From Blastobasis lacticolella (lineage: Eukaryota > Arthropoda > Insecta > Lepidoptera > Blastobasidae), in the NCBI GenBank assembly GCA_905147135.1, contig LR990053.1, positions 17,372,501 through 17,436,500 of the forward strand: DNA of 64,000 nt, read 5' to 3'. Below the pieces are notes generated by a model, which worked only from the letters and a program-made list of their open reading frames with translations, was not told the DNA's origin and did not search any database. Of the stretch, positions 56,345 to 64,000 are shown piece by piece (within the stretch, counting starts at the first letter, position 1; each line of letters starts with the position of its first letter). The translations under genes were made by a program, and so were the position numbers.

Positions 56345-56575
56345 TAATTAATAATCGTAGACAAATTCACACAGCACCATCTAGCACCCATAACACAAGC
56401 TTTGCTTACTTTGGGGCTAGATAACTGATAAACTACTTATATACTTTTTTTTCAAATGCATACCCTTTTCAGAAATTAAAATTCTTCATTTCAATTTCTG
56501 GCCGGCCGGGAATCGAACCCGGGACCTCTTGTGGTAGACCGGCATGTTGACCACTGAACCACTCAGGTCGTCGAC
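56345..56575 (-). repeat. tRNA-derived SINE (family B), inverted copy
   Basis: Minus-strand unit with 'cggccgggaatcgaacccgggacctcttg' (B box complement) and the outer end 'actcaggtcgtc'. The 3' part matches 'cacccataacacaagctttgcttactttggggctaga' of the 53021 copy. Confidence 0.75.
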
Positions 56576-57030
56576 CGGTCGATGACCTTACAGACACAAA
56601 ATTACAGGATAAAATGGGATGCTGGTGCGAAGACTAAGGATAGGTGTTGGATAGGTCACGTCTCCTAATTACTTCCCGAAAAACGGCGAGTAGCTCAATA
56701 TTTCGACACAGTTGCTATTGCAGTTGCCGCTATGCCCTACCTCTCTTACTCTTACGCGTTGCTGACCCCATAAAAAATGATGTAATGATAAAAATAAATA
56801 AATAAATAAATCCACCTGTCCGCCACAGCGGAGTGTGAATGCCCGCCATCATCGCTGTCCGCACATCGACCGCTGAAGATGTTTGTCTCCGCGCGTATTT
56901 ATTTACACATGTACCCCGATGTGTTTCTAATGAGACCCCCTCGCCCCGCACCCCGCCCCGCGTTCGACCCCGCTAGAGATGCTCCCATCCGATTCGATTC
57001 GATTGATTGAAGATAGAATCGGAAGCGTAA

Positions 57031-58868
57031 TTTTTTTTTTTTTTTTAATTTTAGACTATCCAGGCATTTGACCGCTATCTCACCTGGTGGTAAGTGACGA
57101 TGCGGTCGAAGATGGAGCATGCCTGTCTAGGAACAGCCTATTCGCTCGCTGAATGAAGCGCTCGCCCGGATCGCGTTTCCCGATGGCGGAAAGGGGCCGG
57201 CGGAATGAGGTCTTGCAACTGTTTCGCACACTCTCCGAAATGCAACCTATAGAATACCGATAGACACGCAACCCTACGCCGATGCTCGAGGCTCTGCAGC
57301 TTAGCCTCAATTAATTGCGGATCACAAATTATCTTCTTTGCACGTTTTTCCACCGAATCCAAAGCGGCCAGTTGGTATTTGGCTGATCCATCCCAGAGAT
57401 GGCAGCAGTACTCCATGCATGAACGAACTTGTGCTTGATATAATTGAAGCAACTGCTTTGAAGTGAAGTACCGCCTGACCTTCGAGAGGATACCAAGTTT
57501 CTTGGCTGCAGTCTTGGCTTTGGATTCGATGTACTGTCCAAAGTTAAGATTGGTTGATAGCTCAACACCAAGGAGCTGTAAATTGTCGGTAATTTCCACA
57601 GCTACATCCCGGAAAGCCGGAGTTAGATGGAATGGACTCCGTTTGGCGGAAAACAAATACGCCTGTGTTTTGGTAGCGTTGAACGCCACTAGATTGGCTT
57701 CGCCCCAGTCGGAAACTGCCTTGAGAGCTTCGTTCAAACGCCTAACCATGGCCTCTCGACAAGACTGAATGTCGTCCCTGTTAGCTTTTGCCTCTGACAG
57801 ATATCTATCCGTTACTGTGCTGTCGTCAGCGTACCCAAGGGTACCGGGTACTAGAAGATCGTTGATATGCAGCAAGAAAAGAGTCGCGGACAGAACCGAC
57901 CCCTGAGGAACTCCCGCGTCGATAGCCTGAAGATCAGACGAGTAACCATCGAGAACTACCCGGATTGAACGTCCACTCAGAAAGTCCGAAATCCAGGTGC
58001 AAAAGCCAACAGGAATGCCAAATGAGGGAAGCTTGCTTAGTAGGGCTGCGTGCCAAATCCTATCAAAGGCCTTGGAGATATCGAGCGACACAGCAAGGGC
58101 CTCGCCATGCTTCTCAATGGCCTCACTCCATATATGAATGGCATACACCAGAAGGTCCCCAGTCGACCGACCACGGCGGAATCCGTACTGGTAATCGCTG
58201 AGGAGATCGTTACCTTCGAGATGCGCAAGGAGTTTGTTGTTCAGTGCACGCTCCATAATCTTACAGAGAATGGAGGTGACTGAAATAGGGCGGTAGTTGG
58301 CAGGGTCTGCGCGGCTGCCCTTCTTAGGCACGGGCTGCACATTGGCAAGCTTCCACGACCTAGGTACAATACCAGTCTTTAGTGAGAGACGAAACAGGCG
58401 TGTGAGAATAGGAGACAACTCAGGGGCACATCTACGCAAGACCGTCACTGGTATACCATCAGGTCCACTAGCCTTGTCCACGTCCAGACTCTGCAGGATT
58501 TTTAAAATCTCTTTTTGATGTATTCGCACGTCTGCCATAGTGCAGTCAGCGCGGGGTGAGACGGGTGGAGTTTTTCCTGCAGTATCTAAACGCGAACTCG
58601 CCGCGAAATGAGAAGCAAGTAAATTCGCTTTTTCCTCCGCAGCATGTGCCAATGTTCCGTCTGGCTTCAGCAACGGTGGTAACGAGGATTGGCTAAAATT
58701 GGATTCAACCGCTTTTGCCAAAGACCAAAACGCCTTACTCCCAGGAGGGTAAGAGGCCAGTTTGGCGCCAATCCGGCTTATGTGGTCGAATCGAGCCCTG
58801 CGTAGCGTCCTTTTGCTAGACTTGGCGGCAAGGTTAAAGGCCGCCAAGGGGCGGCCTTTAACCGGGCC
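57031..58868 (-). mobile_element. 5'-truncated CR1/jockey-group LINE with RT
   Basis: A minus-strand frame (58847-57138, 569 residues) encodes a reverse transcriptase. Motifs in order: DKASGPDGIPVTVLRRCAPE, ANYRPISVTS, QYGFRRGRSTGDLL, LDISKAFDRIWH, AGVPQGSVLS and LGYADDSTV (catalytic Asp pair), followed by the maturation region ending LIPPAPFRHRETRSGRALHS. The 3' tail ends in an oligo-A run (T16 at 57031-57046 on the plus strand). The endonuclease domain and ORF1 are missing, so it cannot move on its own, but the RT is unbroken and therefore fairly young. Its 5' end meets a palindrome at 58832-58863 and then a SINE. Confidence 0.9.
58832..58863. repeat. Perfect 14-bp palindrome at the LINE 5' edge
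   Basis: GGTTAAAGGCCGCC and GGCGGCCTTTAACC with a 4-base loop (aagg). Confidence 0.85.
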
Positions 58869-58879
58869 TTGAATCGGGA

Positions 58880-59085
58880 GTGTAGGTGGCCTAATGGTTG
58901 AAGGGTCTGATTCGTAAGCGAGAGATTCTGGGTTCGAATCCCAGTGCCGTCATACCAATGACTCTTATCTGAGTTCACGCGATTGAATGTATAACCATTA
59001 ACCAATCTGGCCAAATCCTGGATCATAGTTGTTGCGGATCTTGGGCCCTCGCGCGCCATCTTCGCGATAATGTCCCGGTTGTGCA
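58880..59085 (+). repeat. tRNA-derived SINE (family C) with tRNA-like head
   Basis: A box 'taggtggcctaatgg' and B box 'gggttcgaatccc', then the SINE body 'accaatgactcttatctgagtt' and 'aaatcctggatcat'. Internally shortened. Confidence 0.75.
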
Positions 59086-60119
59086 ACGACGACCGAAACC
59101 AGAAGCATAGGTAGGTCTTCATCTGGCCGCCTGTTGCTACACTTGCTACCGTTATTGCAGGTACTGTATAGCGTATGGATGCAATGAAGTCGTTTCATAC
59201 ACCCATTTATTATCTCGACCTCGGCGAAGACTATATGCTTCCTGTAGCAATGGACAATGGGCTGTTAAAGAACCACAAGTTATAGTGCAATGTTTTCCAG
59301 AGGAAACTCATTTCATATCATGCGCGGTAAATAGGCTGGCGATGCCCGTACGTTTGTCGGACGCCAAGCATCTAGACTCAAGATAATAGTGTGCGGTGGC
59401 TATAAAGGGCAGTTCATCGGATTTTTTTTTTGGGATATCTTATTATTAGAACGTTAGTAAAGAACTGACTGAGACTAAAAATGCTCTAACCCATACGAGA
59501 TGTAAGAAATTAATTATAAATTATTGGTTTTATTTACTCATCACCCCTTTCGAACTACTCTTTTAAATCTGAATTCTTCTGATTATTCGATTCAACAGCA
59601 ACCTTCCACATCCCTACCAGGCCGGCTCCCTCTACAAACAGAGCGCCAACTACCAGTCTTTATGTATTGCGGTTGCCCAGTAATTACGATTGTGCCGGTA
59701 TGCTCAAATATTTAAACATCGAACTGATCGTGTTTTGGTTATTAGGGATGGGCTTGAGGCCGGACCAAAGACGCACTGGGTTTAGTTTAAGTTTTGGTGA
59801 ATGAAATGAAATGAAAATATATATTTGCTTTGCATAATAATTAACAATTTAAATAAAATCGACTAGTGTCGACCATAAGAAACAAAAAATAATAACTAAT
59901 TATACAAAACAAAATGGTCCATGGCTCAGCTATGGCTGCCAGTGAGACCGACAGCCGCTGTTATTCTGCCATGGCTAAATATTATCCTAGCCCAACCACA
60001 CACTGCACAATATGGGAATAATAAAGCAAGGCCGAAGAAGAAGAAGAAGGTTACATACACTAATAAGTAATAATAAAACCTACTGTATGTGCTAATCAGC
60101 TCTCGATATTGTTCAACCA
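59086..60119. other. No gene seen
   Basis: Unique and repeat-scrap DNA. A short (GAA)n run at 60030-60048. Confidence 0.3.
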
Positions 60120-60310
60120 TTGATTGTGACCCTCAATTGATTGAAGCTAAGCTTCAGAGCCTCGAGCATCGGCGCAGGTTCGCGTCTGTCGGTCTTCTAC
60201 GGGTTGTATTTCGGAGAGTGTGCGAAGCAGCTGCGCGACCTTATTCCGCCGGCCCCTTTCCGCCATCGGGAGACGCGATCCGGGCGAGCGCTTCATCCTT
60301 ATGTCGTGGA
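60120..60310 (+). pseudogene. LINE RT C-terminal fragment, opposite strand copy of 57031-58868
   Basis: Reads CDPQLIEAKLQSLEHRRR, then shifts frame, and continues with the FGECAKQLRDLIPPAPFRHR end. This is the same segment as 57150-57340 in opposite orientation. Confidence 0.8.
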
Positions 60311-60596
60311 TCTTCCAGCTATCCATGAGCCGTTCGACCTTTATAATGCGCACGGCCAACTCTAATAGGAGATACAAAGATAATTCAATAATTTAACACC
60401 GCCGCCTTATTTGCTACTGCCGCCAACCAAATGAAGGTATTTTGGGTGTCGAACTGAAATGTGATGCTGTGTACCTGCGGTGTTGCATTTTCGTTTTACG
60501 CAATGAAACCTAAATCATGAATCGTCGGACAATAGAGTGATTTGAAACACTAATACAGACACAAATTACCAATTAATTAGGGTACCTAACAGCTGT

Positions 60597-60770
60597 TTCA
60601 ATGCTCGAGTCCAGGGTTCACATCTCGGCCGGGCAGAAATTAAAGTAATGAATCTTAATATTTTGGTTGTGCTTATGTTATACTTTAGCATCTACGTAGA
60701 TAGTATACCAGTTCTGTTATCAAGTATCCATAGCACAAGTTTAGAGCTAGAGGGCAAAAGTCCATAAATA
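60597..60770 (+). repeat. tRNA-derived SINE (family B), degraded
   Basis: 'ctcgagtccagggttcacatctcggccgggcagaaatta', then 'taatgaatcttaat' and 'atccatagcacaagttt'. Confidence 0.6.
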
Positions 60771-62064
60771 CATTTACTTAAGTATATTTTTCACATCATA
60801 TTTTTAGTTTTCAGTTTACTTGTCCAACTATAAAACCAATTAGGTCCAATCGGCCCACTCTAAACCCAATATTTGTCCTAAACTTTCGACCATTATGAGC
60901 TACCGATAGTCGATAGCCTGGGAAGCTTAACTTCATGTTTGCTAACGCGACAGAAAACAAGAAAGGAGTATTCATAATGAGTTTTATGAAAAAAAGATTC
61001 CCAATAATGAGTTTGATGTTTGTGTTTGGATTCGTTTGTTGTTGCTTGCGGTTTAGGGAACGGGTTGGGAGCGGAGACGGCCCATTTGATGTTAGGATTG
61101 TTATGATAGGTGAAGGCTGATTTCTGCTGGAAGAAATTTCTTGATAGAAATAAGTAGTGCCTTTTGTGTTGTTTATAATTGTGTTTTTTCTTTATGTTCT
61201 TATCTATCCTCCCTCACACTGACTCGATGCTAGTATTCTTGTCGGCTCCAAATCCTTTCGCTCCCATCCTGACTGCGACAGCCCTACACTCCCCTTCGCA
61301 TCTACGTACGCACTGGTATCTCGGGCTGGAGGTAGCGCAAATCAGTGGAGGACGAGGTGTAGTGTCGCTTAAAATCAATAACTCCCACGTCTGATACGGT
61401 ATCCGGAGCAAACCAGCTCTTTGGGTGAGACCCGTGACAACCACTGGGCTTGGTTGCTCAAAATACAAGTACAGACGACGGAACCACCGATGAGGGCCAC
61501 GCCATACTTAATTCTTGCTAATATGACCTACATACACCCTTGCAGAAGCATTTCTGGCTGGTGTTGTACCTGAACGGAACGAAACGGAACGGAAGGGAAC
61601 GGATGTTCCATTGTGTACAATAACGAGTTAAATGAATATAGAGTCCGTAGACAATATTTGTACTCTCGATCGATGTTAGCGGCCTCCAAATCTTTGAGTC
61701 GCTATTACCCGCTGCCTGGTTTTAGGTGGCCGCTGGCGCTGGCGATGGAAAACACAGATAAACGATTGGAAAGTTAAACGTGAATGACTAAGGAGTCCAT
61801 GGGGTAGGCCTAAAAGTAGAGCATAGGTTGAAGGCTTTCGCGCAAGTTTCATAACAGACATATATTAATTTAATTTGCGCTGAAATTGTAAATACTTGGA
61901 AGTAACCTCGATTTTATTTGTACTCATTTATCGTAAGTTGGTAATATAGTAACTATGCTCAATTGTAATTTATTAAGATTTTGTTTGAATAAATGATTTA
62001 TAATTTATTTATGATATTTATTGGGTATATTGCGATTACATACATTAAATACCATGCCATGTAC
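60771..62064. other. No gene seen
   Basis: Unique DNA. A (GGAAC)-type microsatellite at about 61572-61602. Open frames here have no family resemblance. Confidence 0.3.
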
Positions 62065-62335
62065 CAATGAGTCTTTCCTGAGTTATGTACAGTAGTTAAA
62101 TACTAACCGATGCTCTTATGGTGATGGAAACATCGTGATGACACCTGCACATTCAGGCGACATAATGCGTAACCATGATCCAATCTGGTCAAGTTCCCCT
62201 GGAAGCAGGGTCACGGAGGTTAGATGGCAGTTGCTCCACTGTAAGTACTTGATCTTCCAAATCTTAGATCATGTTCAAGGCCCCGGCCCTCGTGCGCCAG
62301 AGCATAACCGGGACATTAACGCTAAGGTGATTTTA
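62065..62335 (+). repeat. tRNA-derived SINE (family C), lacking the tRNA head
   Basis: Runs from 'accaatgagtctttcctgagttatgta' through 'acatcgtgatgacacctgcacattcaggcgac' to 'gagcataaccgggacattaacgctaaggtga'. Confidence 0.75.
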
Positions 62336-63156
62336 TCGTATTTTATGATATTTTTCACAGAATTTTTGGTAGTATTTGTATATTATCGAGTGAAGGATAG
62401 AGATAGCCTTGCGTGTATTGTGAATGCAGAGCTCTTATTGATATTGTACCTGCATTCCAATTCGGGAATTCGCCTAACAATAACATCCCAACGGTTGGGA
62501 AAGTAAACATTTAAAAAAGTAAACTTTGAAGCATTCGCACTGTCTCCCAGACACTCGACATTTGTGTAATTTACCAGTTTGCTGCCGAACAAATATTATA
62601 GAGTAAATATTTTTAATATATTCTCGACAGATATTTCTCCATTTTGCTTACTTATGTTATCGCTTTGTGCGCTGATCGTGGGCTTTCTTTTAGGTAAACA
62701 TGGCGATATTTATGTTTCGAAGTAATGATTCAACCTTTGGTCAAGAACATCCACAACATACAATGTAAACGTTAAGCTTTTTCAGACGATGAAAAAATAC
62801 TTGACGCCTGCCTGCCTGATGGTCGTAGTTCTACACCACTGGATTCTTTGTGGCGCCATAGTCAAGAATTTAAATAGATATTGTACGTAATTTTAAATGG
62901 TACTTTTACTAGAGCATTTAGCGTTAATCGCCGTAGGTTATTCTACGTGATCGAGAGATAGTAGAGGTTAGGAGATCCACAAAACGTTGGTCTGCCAGTG
63001 GACAAACTGGCACAAAAAAGTTTTAACTGTGACCCAAACTTTGACTATTCACAGCTATAGTACTTACACACCCTCTTTGTTCTTTTTCTTCTTTTGTAAA
63101 TTATTGTTTATTATAGTTGTCGATCACCATACTTAAATCAGTTTAAAGAGTAAGAC
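62336..63156. other. No gene seen
   Basis: AT-rich. 62935-62960 repeats 'cgccgtaggttattctac', also found at 54117-54133, so some repeat content is likely. Confidence 0.3.
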
Positions 63157-63489
63157 ATAATATATGATCAAACGAACTTGCAAAGTGAAGTTCGATCGAT
63201 ATTATATGAGTAAGCTTCATTCGAAGATATAATAACATGTAGTCCTTTTATCCTGCAGGCAACTTCGCACGTTTTTTAGCTTGTGAGTGGGTATCACTCA
63301 ACTTTTTTTTTTTTCCTTCTTACTTGTGGGTACACATCCCGAGAACCCGTCATTCTTTTCAGAGAGGAATGAACAAAATTTTCAGCATTGGGTTTGACGG
63401 GTGGGTGGGAGTCCTATATCTTCGAATGAAGCTTACTCATATAATATCGATCGAACTTCACTTTGCAAGTTCGTTTGATCATATATTAT
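63157..63489. repeat. 75-bp perfect inverted repeat with 183-bp spacer
   Basis: Arms 63157-63231 and 63415-63489 are exact reverse complements. An 18-bp sequence AGATATAATAACATGTAG overlaps the inner end of the left arm (63225-63242) and is repeated directly beyond the right arm (63510-63527). It lies 230 bp beyond the stop codon of the recombinase fragment at 63721. Confidence 0.9.
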
Positions 63490-63720
63490 ATTTCGTCGCT
63501 TCATTCTTCAGATATAATAACATGTAGATGTTTAGAGAGGAACATTTTGTGAAATTAAACCGTATTTCTAAAGAAAATAATTTTACTTCGGTAATAATTT
63601 TAGAACAATAGGTAGGTACTTATGTACATACTTAAATCATACTTAAATCAGCATTTATAATTACTAACATAATTTTTATATAACGAAAACAGATATTCTT
63701 CATCTACGATTGTATCTTAC

Positions 63721-64000
63721 CTATGAGGTATTAGGTTTTAAAATCGATCTAACAAAATCATTCGTGTCCATTACTTGGCGATGATAAAACTTGGCAAAGG
63801 ACTGCGACTTGTCAGTCCAACCGGCCGTTTTTCTGATGGTGTCCAGCGACAGGCCGGAGGAGTGAGCCGCGGACGTGGCGGCGTGCCGCGTGCTATGAGC
63901 GCCGAACCTCGCCACGTCCACGCCACTCTCACTCAGTACCTGCTTGATCCATCTGCTGATGGTCTGAGAGGTTGCTGGTTTGTGCGGTTTTCTATAGGTC
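63721..64000 (-). pseudogene. Tyrosine recombinase C-terminus (DIRS-type retroelement), cut by window edge
   Basis: Minus-strand frame, open from the window end to a stop at 63721. It encodes KPATSQTISRWIKQVLSESG, then GAHSTRHAATSAAHSSGLSL and KTAGWTDKSQSFAKFYHR. This is the end of a tyrosine-recombinase catalytic domain: His-x-x-Arg, a following His/Trp position (GWTD), and the nucleophile Tyr in FYHR. Such domains without a bacterial context are carried in insect genomes by DIRS-like retroelements, or less often by Cryptons. About 93 residues are visible and undamaged; whether the whole gene is intact cannot be seen. Type 'pseudogene' here means partial. Confidence 0.75.

Noticed and set aside
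1..64000. CRISPR arrays, bacterial operons or phage genes
   Set aside because: No regularly spaced repeats with unique spacers. Introns, SINEs and LINEs show this is animal nuclear DNA.

Overview
This is eukaryotic, intron-containing nuclear DNA from an insect, very probably a moth or butterfly (Lepidoptera). The evidence is the protein types present (a nucleoplasmin/FKBP fusion of the lepidopteran 46 kDa FK506-binding nuclear protein type, RpS17 and USP3), compact exons with GT-AG introns, and a dense load of lepidopteran-style repeats. These repeats include tRNA-derived SINEs, LINE tails ending in (TGA)n, MITEs, and a gypsy-family endogenous retrovirus with an env gene. The species cannot be fixed from this window.

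Layout. 1-4.3 kb is nested repeats: two PIF/Harbinger-like MITEs, a dead Tc1/mariner transposase and a foldback element. 4.4-9.4 kb holds two convergent host genes: a one-exon C18orf32/UPF0729 homologue (+) and an eight-exon FKBP46 gene (-). 9.5-13.6 kb is a hAT-type non-autonomous element and decayed LINEs. 13,725-21,218 is a complete, apparently young retrovirus-like element with identical 275-bp LTRs, 4-bp target duplications, and open gag, pol and env. It lies only about 0.6 kb upstream of the three-exon RpS17 gene (21.8-23.0 kb), and two copies of another MITE bracket that gene. 24.7-33.5 kb is a ten-exon USP3-type deubiquitinase (+). 35.3-36.8 kb is one large 3'-terminal coding exon (-) of an acidic, disordered protein I do not recognise; its 5' exons lie upstream, possibly beyond the window. 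From 37 kb to the end I find no confident host gene. This part holds SINEs, LINE fragments, a fragment of 28S rRNA, unique AT-rich DNA, a 75-bp perfect inverted repeat, and the C-terminus of a DIRS-type tyrosine recombinase cut by the window edge.

Function. The host genes are housekeeping and chromatin genes: ribosome (RpS17), histone and ubiquitin control (USP3), nuclear chaperone/prolyl isomerase (FKBP46), and a small membrane-type protein (C18orf32). They do not form an operon or shared pathway. The points most worth attention are the intact env-bearing element next to RpS17, a possible alternative 3' end of FKBP46 that would give a nucleoplasmin-only protein, several well-dated nested insertions, and the hairpin-forming repeat pairs. 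All exon joins were read by eye from splice signals, frame and family similarity; no alignment or RNA evidence was available.
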